Source: Leptotrichia trevisanii DSM 22070
GTDB taxonomy: Bacteria > Fusobacteriota > Fusobacteriia > Fusobacteriales > Leptotrichiaceae
DNA length: 64,000 nt
Assembly (NCBI RefSeq): GCF_000482505.1
Contig: NZ_AXVL01000004.1
Span: 1-64,000 of the forward strand
Direction of reading: 5' to 3'
Of the stretch, positions 35,962 to 45,421 are shown in pieces (position 1 is the first letter of the stretch; the number at the start of each line of letters is the position of its first letter). The translations under genes were made by a program, and so were the position numbers. The notes beneath the pieces are model-generated. The model was not told where the DNA came from. It did not search any database and saw only the letters and a list, made by a program, of their open reading frames with translations.

Positions 35962-38900
35962 ATGAGTATTTTAGCAAAAAAATCTGAGCCAAATAATTTA
36001 ATAAATACAGAAGAAAAAAATAGTAATTTTTTAGAAATAACTGAATACAAGGAAAATTTGGAATTTGAAGTTCTGGAAACATTTTCAGAAAAAATTTTTG
36101 ATTTTATTGGGAAAAATGATTATCAAAAAGTTATTGAATTTACCGAAAAACAGTTGTATTTATTAAATCAGGCATTTACAGATAAATCAGAAAAAATAAA
36201 AACTCAAAATACTGATTTTCACTTTGAATTACCATTAAAACGAAAAAATAGCGATATAATCGGAAATATAAATGAATTAATTATAAACGAAAAAGTAAAA
36301 TTTCGTAATTTTTTTATTTATTTAAAACAAGAATTATTAAACTGTAAAAAATTCTATTTTATAGTAAGTTTTATAAAATACTCAGGTATACAGCTTTTAA
36401 TAAGTACTTTAGATGAACTTGAAAAACAAGGCATTCAAGGGGAAATTATAACATCTGTCTATCTAAATATCACAGACTCAAAGGCGTTGCGAAAACTTTT
36501 GTCGTATAAAAATATAAAAGTAAAGATTTACAATAATTCAAGTGAGAGTTTTCACACAAAAGCATATTTGTTTGAAAAAGAAAAATATCATAGTGTTATA
36601 ATTGGCTCGTCTAATATTAGCCAAAGTGCTTTATATTCAGCAGAAGAATGGAATGTGAAACTGACAGATAGTAGTTTTTTTAATATTTATGGAAAATCGT
36701 TAAATCAATTTGAGAAATTGTGGCACAGTAATGAAGCAATAGAATTGACAGAAGATTTTATTGATGAATATGAAAAATATAAAAAATTTATAAGCACACA
36801 AAATACATTTGATTATAGAAAAACAAAAATAAAACAAAAAGATGAATTTATTCCAAACAGCATGCAAAAAAGAGTTTTGGAAAAGTTGAAGCAAACAAGA
36901 GAAAACGGAAATAAAAAGGGCCTTGTAATTTCTGCAACTGGTACAGGAAAAACTTACCTTGCCGCAATGGATATAAAACAGTTTTTTGAAATTAATTCTA
37001 ACAATAAAAATAAATTATTTGAAACAAATGATGGAAAGTCCAAAATTTCAAATATAAAATTTTTATTTATCGCTCATCGTGAAGAATTGCTGGAAAATGC
37101 AATGAATGTCTTTTCAAAAATTCTTAAAATTGATAAAAATGAATTTGGAAGAATTTACGGTGGCGTAAAAGAAATTAATAAAAGCATGATTTTTGCCTCA
37201 ATTCAATCATTAAGAAATTGTTACAATGAATTTAAACATAATTTCTTTGATTATATCATAGTTGACGAATTTCATCATTCAATGTCAGACAGTTATTTAA
37301 AGACATTATCGTATTTTCAGAGTAAATTTTTGCTAGGTTTGACAGCAACTCCGAAACGTATGGATGGTAAGGATATTCTTTCACTTTGTGACTATAATGT
37401 TGTGGATGAAATTGGAATAAAAGATGCTTTGGAAGAGGACTTGATTGTACCTTTTCATTATTTTGGCGTAAATGATTATATGATTAATTATGATAATATT
37501 CCTTACAAAAATGGAAAATATAATGAAAAAGTATTATTAGAAAATTTATTACTGAACACACGTACCGATTATATTGTTGAAAAAATCAATAAGTTTGGTT
37601 TTGATGGTAATAAATTAAGTGCTGTCGCATTTTGCCAAAATATAGAGCATGCTTTTTTCATGAAGGAAGAATTTACAAAAAAAGGTTATAAATCGGCTGT
37701 AATTACAGCAAATACAAGTTCAAATGAAAGATCAGAAATTTTAGACAAATTTAAAAATAAAAAAATTGAAATTTTATGTGTAGTAGATATTTTAAACGAA
37801 GGAATTGACATTCCAACAATTAATTTACTGCTATTTTTACGTCCTACAATGTCCTCAACAATTTTTATACAGCAAATTGGAAGAGGATTAAGAAAGGCTG
37901 AAAATAAAGATTTTGTCACAATTATTGATTTTATTGGAAATCACAAGAAAGATTATTTGCTAATAAATTATTTTTCAAACGAAGTTGACAACAAGGATAC
38001 TTTATTTACTAAAAAAGAAAAAATTATAAACGAAATAAAAAATCAATTTTCAAATATCCCAAAATCATGCTACGTAGAGCTGGATAGAGTTTGTCAAAAT
38101 CGTATTATTGAAAAAATTGAAAAAATTAACTTTAATTCTAAAAATATTTTAAAAGACTTGTATTTAGATTATAAAGAAGAAATTGGCAAATCTGAAAATG
38201 AAATTTTAAAAGTAAGCGATTTTGATACAAATGTCGAATTATTTCAAGAATTATCTTTAAAATTAGGCTCATTTTATAATGCACAGTTGCAATTTGAAAA
38301 GCCTGAAATTTTAAAACAAAATAAAATATCTTTAAATTCAGAAGAAATTGAATTATTGGCATATTTAGAAAAAAAATTGACACTTGTAGAGCCATTTACG
38401 TATTTAATTATAAATTATTTGATAAATAATGAGTTTATAACTTCAGAAATTACTATTAATGAGTATAAAAATTATTTTAATATTAAAAACAATTTTGAAA
38501 AAGAATACGTTGTAAATCGTATTTTTAGAGAATTAGTTGAAGATAAAATTTTAGAACAAAATTCTAAAAATAATAATTTATTTAAAATCTCTGAAAATTA
38601 CAGAAAAATATTTCAAAATATAAATAAAATTGATAATAACAATGAAATAAACTTAAAACTTATAAATTTAGATAATTCTCAAAATTCAAATTATAATTTC
38701 AAGATTTGTCTAAAAGAATTACTATATTTAGGATTGTCAGAATTTAAGAAAAGTAATAATTTATCGATATTTAATGAGAATATTCTGATTCCATACAAAA
38801 AATATAAAAGAATAGAACTCCAAATTTTGCTGGATTCCAAAGTACCAAAAGGCAGCTGGAGAGCAGGTTATGCAAATACAAACAAGGATATTTGCCTTTT

Positions 38901-39234
38901 TGCAACAATTGACAAGACCCATATTTTACAAGAAAACTTAAAATACGATAATTCTTTATTTGCTGACAATCTAATTCAATGGATAAGCCAACCTAAAACA
39001 GCTCATAACTCAAGTGTTGGTAAAATGTTTACTAATCATAGTGAATTAGGGTATAATGTCCACATATTTATAAGGAAATATGCGTTTATGAATAATAATA
39101 AAACAAATCCATTTATTTATCTAGGGAAAGCAAATTATTATAAAAGCTATGGAGATAAACCAATGAGGATTTTATGGAAGTTAGACGAGAAAATACCACA
39201 AGAATTGATATATGAATTGTATAATTTGGACTAA
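35962..39234 (+). CDS. PLD nuclease - SF2 helicase - DUF3427 protein
   Basis: About 1090 residues. Start at ATG 35962 with GGAG five bases upstream; the GTG at 35956 overlaps that site. N-terminal phospholipase-D-like nuclease: SFHTKAYLF with the HxK pair near residues 197-199, followed by IIGSSNISQSAL. Central SF2 helicase: Walker A SATGTGKTYL (about 323), DEFHH (about 434), LGLTATPKRMDG and motif VI QQIGRGLRKAE (about 638). C-terminal DUF3427 (about 950-1090): VPKGSWRAGY and FIRKYAF. Such proteins are implicated in DNA repair or phage defence, but function is not settled. It follows a DEDDh exonuclease gene. Confidence 0.92.
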   Translation: MSILAKKSEPNNLINTEEKNSNFLEITEYKENLEFEVLETFSEKIFDFIGKNDYQKVIEFTEKQLYLLNQAFTDKSEKIKTQNTDFHFELPLKRKNSDIIGNINELIINEKVKFRNFFIYLKQELLNCKKFYFIVSFIKYSGIQLLISTLDELEKQGIQGEIITSVYLNITDSKALRKLLSYKNIKVKIYNNSSESFHTKAYLFEKEKYHSVIIGSSNISQSALYSAEEWNVKLTDSSFFNIYGKSLNQFEKLWHSNEAIELTEDFIDEYEKYKKFISTQNTFDYRKTKIKQKDEFIPNSMQKRVLEKLKQTRENGNKKGLVISATGTGKTYLAAMDIKQFFEINSNNKNKLFETNDGKSKISNIKFLFIAHREELLENAMNVFSKILKIDKNEFGRIYGGVKEINKSMIFASIQSLRNCYNEFKHNFFDYIIVDEFHHSMSDSYLKTLSYFQSKFLLGLTATPKRMDGKDILSLCDYNVVDEIGIKDALEEDLIVPFHYFGVNDYMINYDNIPYKNGKYNEKVLLENLLLNTRTDYIVEKINKFGFDGNKLSAVAFCQNIEHAFFMKEEFTKKGYKSAVITANTSSNERSEILDKFKNKKIEILCVVDILNEGIDIPTINLLLFLRPTMSSTIFIQQIGRGLRKAENKDFVTIIDFIGNHKKDYLLINYFSNEVDNKDTLFTKKEKIINEIKNQFSNIPKSCYVELDRVCQNRIIEKIEKINFNSKNILKDLYLDYKEEIGKSENEILKVSDFDTNVELFQELSLKLGSFYNAQLQFEKPEILKQNKISLNSEEIELLAYLEKKLTLVEPFTYLIINYLINNEFITSEITINEYKNYFNIKNNFEKEYVVNRIFRELVEDKILEQNSKNNNLFKISENYRKIFQNINKIDNNNEINLKLINLDNSQNSNYNFKICLKELLYLGLSEFKKSNNLSIFNENILIPYKKYKRIELQILLDSKVPKGSWRAGYANTNKDICLFATIDKTHILQENLKYDNSLFADNLIQWISQPKTAHNSSVGKMFTNHSELGYNVHIFIRKYAFMNNNKTNPFIYLGKANYYKSYGDKPMRILWKLDEKIPQELIYELYNLD

Positions 39235-39361
39235 ATGAAGAGATATAATGTTACTTTCTTTTGACAATAAAAATATAAGTAATGAATTAAATATAAAGTT
39301 ATCAGTTTATGATTAAAATTTATAAAAATAAAAAAATATTAAAATAGGGAGAAATATAACA

Positions 39362-39826
39362 ATGAAACTTAAAGATTTAGTAAAAAAAGCATTTTTAGGA
39401 GCTACTGATGAGGAAAATGAAAAAAACAAAGCAAGAATGAGAGAAATATTTAATGGCTGTGTTGCTAATGGTAATGATTACAAATTAATTTATTGTCATA
39501 TGGAAAAACTTACTAATGCCGTTATTGTTAAGATTACAAAACACAGTAATTTTATTGTGGGATATAAAGAAGGAGAAGTTGTAGTCATTCCTGTTGATTC
39601 AGAATTAAAAGAATATGGTGAGGCTTATATATTTAATAAAAGAAATGAAAGCGAGACTAAAGCTACATTGGGGTATTGTATGGTGTCTAATCCTGAAATT
39701 TCATTTCAATTTATACCTATGACATATCAACCAGGTATAGTTAAAGGAGCATCATATTCAGTATCTATTACTCAATCTGCTGCAGAAGTTTCAGAATTTA
39801 AGAATTTCTTTAAGAAGGGATTATAA
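39362..39826 (+). CDS. Small hypothetical protein after the helicase
   Basis: A 154-residue soluble protein with a lysine-rich start (MKLKDLVKKAF) and a beta-rich centre (AVIVKITKHSNFIVGYKEGEVVVIPV). No family recognised. It is 127 bases after the helicase and may or may not belong to that unit. AGGGAGAAAT precedes the ATG. Confidence 0.65.
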   Translation: MKLKDLVKKAFLGATDEENEKNKARMREIFNGCVANGNDYKLIYCHMEKLTNAVIVKITKHSNFIVGYKEGEVVVIPVDSELKEYGEAYIFNKRNESETKATLGYCMVSNPEISFQFIPMTYQPGIVKGASYSVSITQSAAEVSEFKNFFKKGL

Positions 39827-39965
39827 AACTGGAAGAATTAATATGTAAATATGTACTTAAATAGCCATAAATATCCAGACATTCCACGTTAAAAACAAAA
39901 GGGATAAAAAATATTTTAAAAAACATAACATAATAATCATAACATAATAATTAATATAAAGTATT

Positions 39966-40024
39966 TTATCGGACGTAATAAAATAAATTATTTTAAATAT
40001 ATTTATTTTAATTCTGTCCGATAA
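39966..40024. repeat. 59-base hairpin element with TTATCGGAC ends
   Basis: Perfect terminal inverted repeats TTATCGGAC and GTCCGATAA enclose a second inverted repeat (TAAAATAAA and TTTATTTTA). One end (TTATCGGACGT) recurs at 6404-6414. It may be a small mobile-like palindromic element or an unusual bidirectional terminator. Confidence 0.55.
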
Positions 40025-40175
40025 TATATGTTATGTATATTTGTAAAATTGATATATTATTATAGTAATACTGCTATGATGTTATCATTTCTTTTGCAAG
40101 CTTATATGAAACACTTCTGCTCTCTTCTCATTCATGTTTCATATTATATTACTTTTACTTTTAATTTCAATATCC

Positions 40176-40598
40176 TTACAAAAACTTTTTCTTTTTCTTT
40201 CGTTCCATCCTTAATTTGTCATAAAATCTGTAATAGTGATATAATTTTTTTCGTATCATTTCAAACTCAGTTTTATTTAACTCGTTTAAATCTTCAATTT
40301 CAAAAAGATATAATTGATTTAAAAGTTTCATACAAAATAATGCTCTATATTTGGCTAAATCTTGGGAATAATTTTCTAAAATTTTTATTACCAGTTCTAT
40401 AATCCAAATATTTTTGCTTTGGTATGAAAATGTTTTGCTATTTCCAATAAAATTAATGATTTTGTTTTTAATGATGTTTGTATCTTCTTCTTCGGATTCG
40501 TTGTCTATATTATAAATTATTTGATTTAGTATACTTTCAAGTTCTGCAATTTCTTCTTTTTCATATTCGTTTTTATGTCTTGAAATTTCAAAATTCAT
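40176..40598 (-). CDS. Hypothetical protein, paralogue of the upstream gene
   Basis: A 140-residue, Glu/Lys-rich helical protein. The segment KNIWIIELVIKILENYSQDLAKYRALFCMKLLNQLYLF and the following RKKLYHYYRF align with the middle and C-terminal part of the 183-residue protein encoded just upstream, so the two arose by duplication. Its start overlaps the end of that gene by 11 bases and translation is probably coupled. No family recognised. Confidence 0.7.
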   Translation of the reverse strand: MNFEISRHKNEYEKEEIAELESILNQIIYNIDNESEEEDTNIIKNKIINFIGNSKTFSYQSKNIWIIELVIKILENYSQDLAKYRALFCMKLLNQLYLFEIEDLNELNKTEFEMIRKKLYHYYRFYDKLRMERKKKKKFL

Positions 40599-41139
40599 AA
40601 ATTTTTGTATTTTTTTCTTCTAGATATTCATCAGAAAATTTGTACAGTTTCTTTTTTAATCTTTGTTCTTCTAAAAGGGCTTTTTCATAAAATTCGTCGG
40701 AAATATTTTCGATATAGTTAAATTTATCTGCATAAACTTTATCAGGAAAAGTAACTCCAAAATAATAAAAATCACTTAAAATTGCTTCACAACATATTTT
40801 CCTTTTAGATCTCTTATTTCTATCTGTATATTCATAAATTGTTGAAAGTAGATCTATAAACCAGATATTTTCATAGTAATATGTTCCAGTACAGTCGTGT
40901 CCCACCAAATCATATTCGAAAGGACCTGGTTTTATGTTTTCATTTAAAATATCTTCTAACTCATTTTTTATTTTCAGAATTTGTTTAAGATTTCTATGTG
41001 CCAAAACTTCATTTTCAACAATTTTTGCTATTTCTTCATCTTCAGGATAAATAAAATTTATTTTTAATTGCTCATCATCAATTACATTTTGAGATGTTTT
41101 CTGCTTTTTAGAATCCTTAAATATTTCTAGTAATTTCAT
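40588..41139 (-). CDS. Hypothetical protein, first of a tandem pair
   Basis: A 183-residue soluble protein with an N-terminal charged helix, a central FEYDLVGHDCTGTYYYENIWFIDLL segment and a lysine-rich C-terminus. It shares the IWFIDLL...CEAILSDFYYFG pattern with the downstream gene. No signal peptide, no recognised family. Duplicated small genes of this kind are common among orphan immunity genes, which is an inference only. The site before the ATG (GCGAGTG) is weak. Confidence 0.7.
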   Translation of the reverse strand: MKLLEIFKDSKKQKTSQNVIDDEQLKINFIYPEDEEIAKIVENEVLAHRNLKQILKIKNELEDILNENIKPGPFEYDLVGHDCTGTYYYENIWFIDLLSTIYEYTDRNKRSKRKICCEAILSDFYYFGVTFPDKVYADKFNYIENISDEFYEKALLEEQRLKKKLYKFSDEYLEEKNTKIYEF

Positions 41140-41267
41140 TGTTACACTCGCTTTCTTTTTAGCGTTAGCTTTAAATTAATTATACCATAATAAATAAAAA
41201 AATTAAAATATAACTGATTATTTTAACAACAAACAAATGAAATTTGCTGTTTTTAATTTTAAAAATA

Positions 41268-41276
41268 TGGTATAAT
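41268..41276 (+). promoter_or_regulatory. Extended -10 promoter of the integrase gene
   Basis: TGG directly before a perfect TATAAT. The -35 box is poor, as is usual for extended -10 promoters. It lies 37 bases before the GTG start. Confidence 0.5.
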
Positions 41277-41312
41277 TATATTAAAAATCATAGAGGTAAG
41301 GAGAACTTTAAA

Positions 41313-42422
41313 GTGCCGGTTTATTATAATGCGGATAGAAAGACTTGGTATGCGATGTTTTATGCTAAAGACTATAAAGGTGTGAATAAAAAGTACAAAA
41401 AGACAGGGTTTAAGAAGAAAAAAGAGGCTCAAGAATACGAATATGAATTTAAGAAAAAAATTGCTAAGTCCATGAATATGACGTTTCAATCGCTGTATGA
41501 GCTTTATTTTGAGGATTATAGTAAAAGACATAAGCCTACTGCGGTTAATACTGTAGAAACGTTTTTTCGTTTGCATATTTTACCGTTTTTTAGTGAAATT
41601 GAAGTGAATAAAATTACTCCTTTTATGATTCGGGAATGGCAAAATGAGATGCTGGAAAAGGAACACGGAAATGGGCAACTGTTTAGCGAAAATTCTAAGT
41701 CCAATATTTATGCGGCATTAAAAAGCATGTTTAACTGGGCTACGAAATATCAAGACTTAAATGAAAATCCATGTAAAAATATAGGGGCTTTTGGGAGCAA
41801 GAAAAATCGTTCGGAAATGAAAATATGGTCTATTAATGATTTTGAAAAGTTTATTGAAGTTTTAGAACTAGAAAATAAAGAGAAAAATGATAAATATTCT
41901 GATTTTATTATTGTTTTTAAAATTTTGTTTTGGACTGGGCTTAGGATTGGTGAAGTTTTGGCACTTTTGGAAAATGATATAAATTTGAATGAAAAATTTA
42001 TTGATGTGAATAAGACTCTTTCACATATAAGTAAAAAGGACTATATCACTACTCCAAAGACTTTTGGTTCAATAAGAAAAGTTTTGTTGCCAGAAACTCT
42101 TATTTCAGATTTACAATTATATTTTTTTGAAACTTTAAAAATTAATCGAAATAAAAAAAATATAAAGAATAACAGAATTTTTAATTTAAAAAGTTCACAG
42201 CTTCGATATGTTTTAGAGAAATACAGTTTGCAAGCAAATTTACCCAAAATACGCCTTCACGACTTTAGGCATTCTCACGCTTCATATTTATTATTTATTC
42301 AAGCTGACATCACTGCTATCAGTAAACGGCTGGGACATGATAATTTGCAAACTACGATAAATACATATTCTCATTTGTATGAGGATGCGAATGCTCAGTT
42401 AATGGAAAAATTAAATAAATAG
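41313..42422 (+). CDS. Tyrosine recombinase / integrase
   Basis: About 370 residues from GTG 41313 (VPVYYNADRKTWYAMF), which has AAGGAG nine bases upstream; a longer frame from 41244 runs through the promoter. N-terminal arm-binding segment, SAM-like core-binding domain (about 55-160) and catalytic domain with Arg in TGLRIGEVLAL, HxxR in LHDFRHSHASYL, the His in RLGHDNLQTTINTYSH and its Tyr nucleophile. It integrates phage or island DNA at an att site. No tRNA or other phage genes are seen next to it, so it is a remnant or the end of a larger island. Confidence 0.93.
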   Translation: MPVYYNADRKTWYAMFYAKDYKGVNKKYKKTGFKKKKEAQEYEYEFKKKIAKSMNMTFQSLYELYFEDYSKRHKPTAVNTVETFFRLHILPFFSEIEVNKITPFMIREWQNEMLEKEHGNGQLFSENSKSNIYAALKSMFNWATKYQDLNENPCKNIGAFGSKKNRSEMKIWSINDFEKFIEVLELENKEKNDKYSDFIIVFKILFWTGLRIGEVLALLENDINLNEKFIDVNKTLSHISKKDYITTPKTFGSIRKVLLPETLISDLQLYFFETLKINRNKKNIKNNRIFNLKSSQLRYVLEKYSLQANLPKIRLHDFRHSHASYLLFIQADITAISKRLGHDNLQTTINTYSHLYEDANAQLMEKLNK

Positions 42423-42450
42423 TTTTGTCAAACTATAAATAATAAAAATC

Positions 42451-42522
42451 AGGAGTTATATTTATTAATCTCTTATTAAAAAATTAGTTATCTAAAAGAT
42501 ATTTAATATAACTCCTATTTTT
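42451..42522 (+). terminator. Long-loop hairpin after the integrase
   Basis: AGGAGTTATATT (42451-42462) and AATATAACTCCT (42505-42516) are perfect 12-base inverted repeats, followed by ATTTTTA. The loop is 42 bases, which is unusual for a terminator. Confidence 0.6.
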
Positions 42523-42617
42523 ACATAAATCTATATTTTTTATTTTATTTAGGTTCAGCATCACTATGATAAAAAAGACTTTTCTAAAATTTCTCCTATC
42601 CCGTCTGCTCAGATAAT

Positions 42618-42968
42618 TTAATGTAGCATTTCACATTCACCTTCAACATTAGTACTATAAATTAATAAATTGCCTGTATTATGATCTACATCCGCACAGT
42701 AATTATTCTTACTTGAAAAAACTTCTTTTGTAGGAATTTTAGCATTTTTATTATAATTATAATAAGTTCTGTAAACTTTGATGTTATTATATTTTGTGCT
42801 ATTAATGTGGCATGATTTATATGTTGTTAAAATTGTTAAAGAGTCCGAATCATAATTTTTTTTCAAAATTTTTCCTCTCCCTTCACAATATCCCGATTTA
42901 ATCCGTTCTGTTGCTGCTATATTAAATGAGCAAAATATAATTAATAATAGAAATAATATTCTCTTCAT
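42618..42968 (-). CDS. Small secreted protein with four cysteines
   Basis: A 116-residue protein with a signal peptide (MKRILFLLLIIFCSFNIAAT, cut near residue 19). The mature protein has four cysteines (YCEG, SCHI, YCAD, ECEM) that could form two disulfides in the periplasm, and many Asn and Tyr. AAAGGAGG gives a strong site. No family recognised. Confidence 0.7.
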   Translation of the reverse strand: MKRILFLLLIIFCSFNIAATERIKSGYCEGRGKILKKNYDSDSLTILTTYKSCHINSTKYNNIKVYRTYYNYNKNAKIPTKEVFSSKNNYCADVDHNTGNLLIYSTNVEGECEMLH

Positions 42969-43340
42969 TTTAAACTTTCCTCCTTTCTATATAATTTATT
43001 GTTTTTTTAATAGTTTTCAGTAGCACTTTTTATCTAATATAATTATAACTTATATTTTTTAAAAAAGAATAGCCTGTATAAAAATTTTAAAACTTTAATT
43101 AATAATTGAATTATTAAAATTTAGGTGCTATACTATAAATATAAAATAAAATATAGTATTTTTATAACACAAATATTTTAAAAAATGTATAATGTATAAA
43201 AAATAGAACTTTTATAGAACTTTATAAAATTTAAAAACGTACTGTGTTATTTATTTTATAAGCTATATTAATAAAAATTCTATTTATGTTTTACATAAAT
43301 AGAAAATATGAAAAATCAAAATAAACGATTTTAAGCAATT

Positions 43341-43422
43341 AAAAATCATCGACAATAAGACAATAAAAATAATGGCTAAGTTGAATTTAGGCTCTTATAC
43401 GCTTTCTATTACGATGATTTTT
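43341..43422 (+). ncRNA. Candidate structured RNA or long hairpin
   Basis: AAAAATCATCG and CGATGATTTTT are perfectly complementary over 11 bases, enclose about 60 bases with a further small stem (CTAA and TTAG), and run into seven T. Reads as a small RNA with an intrinsic terminator, or a terminator with an unusually long loop. No family recognised. Confidence 0.3.
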
Positions 43423-43464
43423 TTCTTAATATTGTATTTTAATATAAAGTTATAAATTACATTG

Positions 43465-43497
43465 TTATTATTTACCTAAAATTTAGGTAAATAATAA
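43465..43497 (-). terminator. Palindromic terminator after the minus-strand operon
   Basis: A perfect 16-base inverted repeat around a single central A, starting 16 bases after the stop at 43514. AT-rich flanks on both sides suit bidirectional use. Confidence 0.55.
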
Positions 43498-43513
43498 TTT
43501 TGAATTTGTACTT

Positions 43514-43879
43514 TTATTTTTTATATCTGTAATGTATATTTTTTTCTTTCAAAAAGTTTGTATCTTTTGCCATAAAGGCTGTTAATACAAATCTTAAATT
43601 TTTTACATTTTTATGCTGGGAAATTACTACAAAATAATTTAATTTTCCAATTTTCTTTTGATAAAAATGTTCTTTTCGGGATTTTGACTGTTTGGTTACA
43701 AAATCTGGATTTTCTAGCACTTCCTTTATTATTTCCAGTGAAATTTCAGGATGTTTTGGAAAAATATGCTCTTCAAACTGATTTTTACTCATTACTACTT
43801 TTTGGTGTAACTTTGCTTTAAATTCGTAGACTTCTATTCGTTTGCCTGTCTTTGTGTATCTAGTTTTTTCCTGTATCAT
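43514..43879 (-). CDS. Possible BECR-fold (PBECR2-like) nuclease
   Basis: A 121-residue basic protein. The arrangement FEEHIFPKHPE, then LENPDFVTKQSKSRKEHFYQKK, then NYFVVISQHKNVKNLRFVLTAF resembles PBECR2-type domains (phage Barnase-EndoU-ColicinE5/D-RelE-like), which are RNase-like folds found in toxins and phage proteins. The identification is by pattern, not certain. It starts two bases after murJ with its ribosome site in the end of murJ, so it is translated with the murJ operon. A functional partner is not evident. Confidence 0.5.
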   Translation of the reverse strand: MIQEKTRYTKTGKRIEVYEFKAKLHQKVVMSKNQFEEHIFPKHPEISLEIIKEVLENPDFVTKQSKSRKEHFYQKKIGKLNYFVVISQHKNVKNLRFVLTAFMAKDTNFLKEKNIHYRYKK

Positions 43880-43881
43880 AT

Positions 43882-45396
43882 TTAACCTCTGTTCAAAACT
43901 CTTTTTAGCATTTTTTCGATTAAATCTTTTCTAAAAATTGAAATTAAGATAAACCAGATAAATAGGTAAATCACAGCAAATACTATTAAATTTATTGCGA
44001 TGTCAAATCTTCCAAGCAAATTTAATTTTACCATTTTGGAAATATAAAAAGAAAATCCTGAAATTGCAAATGTAACAATAAGTATTACGAGATACTTAAA
44101 AGTCCGTAATTTTACGTATCTTTTTGCAAGCGAAGTATATAAAATTAAGAAATTTACCATTGCAGCAAATGATGTTGCGAATGTCAGTCCAACGTGCAGG
44201 TACTGTCTATATAATAACTCATCTAAAATAATATTAATACCAATTGCTGTAAATGAAGAAATTACAGGCAAAGTTCTATCTTTAAATACATAATGGCTTC
44301 TTGTTAAAAGATGTATTGTTGAGAAAAATAATAGCCCAATTGCGTAAAATTGTAATGTTTCGGATGTTATAACTACACTTCTTGTTGTAAAATGTCCTCT
44401 TTTGTAAATCAATGCTACAATTTCTTGTGCATAACCGAATAATATAACTGAAGATGGAACTATTAAAAATGCTAACATGTATAAACCTTGATGAACTACT
44501 CTTCGTACTGTTTTCATATTGTTTTTTATCACAGCTTTTGACAATGTAGGAAATATTACTACTGATAATGAAATGGCAAAAACTCCAATTGGTAACAAGT
44601 ATAGACGGCTGGCATAATTTAAAGCACTAACAGTTCCTTTTGGTAACATTGTTGCATAACGGTTGTCTATAATTTCGTTTATTTGATAGCCAAAAATGCC
44701 AATTAGTGTTGGAATCATTAATTTGAACATTTCTACTACATACTCGTCTTTTAAATTAAAAGTAAATTTGTATGTTCTTACTATCTGAAAAAATTGTGGT
44801 AACATCATAGTCAGTTGGAAAACACCAGATAGTAAATATGCAATTCCTAAGCCGTAAATACCCATTTTATTTTTCAAAAAAAGCGTTCCAATTATAATTG
44901 TCAAATTAAACACAATTCCCATTGAAGCTGCAACTGCAAACTTTTTATAATTATTCAATAATGACGATACTACTCCAGAAAGTGCAATAAACAAAAAATA
45001 AAAAGCAACTATTTTTAGAAGAATGTTGGCTGTTTCAAACCTTTCTGAATCTGTAAACTTTGTTGTTATTTTTAAAATTTGTCTTGAAAATATAATCATT
45101 AAGATTGACATTGTCGATGTAAATGCAACTATTAAGTTTAATACTGAAAAAACAAATTCATCTGTCCTCTCTTTCCCCTGTTCTTCGATTCCACGATTAT
45201 AAATTGGAATGAAAACTGTACCAAGCGATCCTTCTCCAAATAACGTTGTAAAAAAGTTGGGAATTTTTGTGGCACTGAAATATGCGTCTGTCATTCCTGT
45301 TGCTCCAAATACGCTTCCAATAATCATTTCACGGACAAGCCCTAGAATACGGCTTAGCATATTTATTATCATTACTATAAAACTAGATTTAAACAT
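43882..45396 (-). CDS. murJ: Lipid II flippase MurJ
   Basis: A 504-residue inner-membrane protein of the MOP superfamily with about 14 membrane helices that flips lipid II for peptidoglycan synthesis. Typical features: SRILGLVREMIIGSVFGATGMTDAYFSATKIPNFFTTLFGEGS at the N-terminus (shown in the family with conserved Arg and Asp), LYLLPIGVFAISLSVVIFPTLS in the centre. Length is normal. It lies 25 bases after scpA in the same operon. Confidence 0.97.
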   Translation of the reverse strand: MFKSSFIVMIINMLSRILGLVREMIIGSVFGATGMTDAYFSATKIPNFFTTLFGEGSLGTVFIPIYNRGIEEQGKERTDEFVFSVLNLIVAFTSTMSILMIIFSRQILKITTKFTDSERFETANILLKIVAFYFLFIALSGVVSSLLNNYKKFAVAASMGIVFNLTIIIGTLFLKNKMGIYGLGIAYLLSGVFQLTMMLPQFFQIVRTYKFTFNLKDEYVVEMFKLMIPTLIGIFGYQINEIIDNRYATMLPKGTVSALNYASRLYLLPIGVFAISLSVVIFPTLSKAVIKNNMKTVRRVVHQGLYMLAFLIVPSSVILFGYAQEIVALIYKRGHFTTRSVVITSETLQFYAIGLLFFSTIHLLTRSHYVFKDRTLPVISSFTAIGINIILDELLYRQYLHVGLTFATSFAAMVNFLILYTSLAKRYVKLRTFKYLVILIVTFAISGFSFYISKMVKLNLLGRFDIAINLIVFAVIYLFIWFILISIFRKDLIEKMLKRVLNRG

Positions 45397-45421
45397 TAAT
45401 TGATTTCCTTTCTTATTTTTA

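Larger units (their letters stand above)
42969..43513. other. Non-coding gap with three hairpins
   Basis: No gene found on either strand. It holds a perfect 12-base hairpin (43278-43289 with 43293-43304), a wider 11-base stem (43341-43351 with 43412-43422) and a perfect 16-base palindrome (43465-43480 with 43482-43497). Confidence 0.5.

Noticed and set aside
35962-39234. DISARM or type I restriction helicase
   Set aside because: The PLD plus SF2 plus DUF3427 order does not match DrmA/DrmB or HsdR, and no methyltransferase or specificity gene is next to it.
40028-40402. 124-codon plus-strand frame opposite the gene at 40176
   Set aside because: Low-complexity Phe/Leu/Ile composition typical of the complement of a lysine-rich gene.
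41313-42422. att site and boundaries of an integrative element
   Set aside because: No tRNA or clear pair of direct repeats could be found by eye around the integrase.
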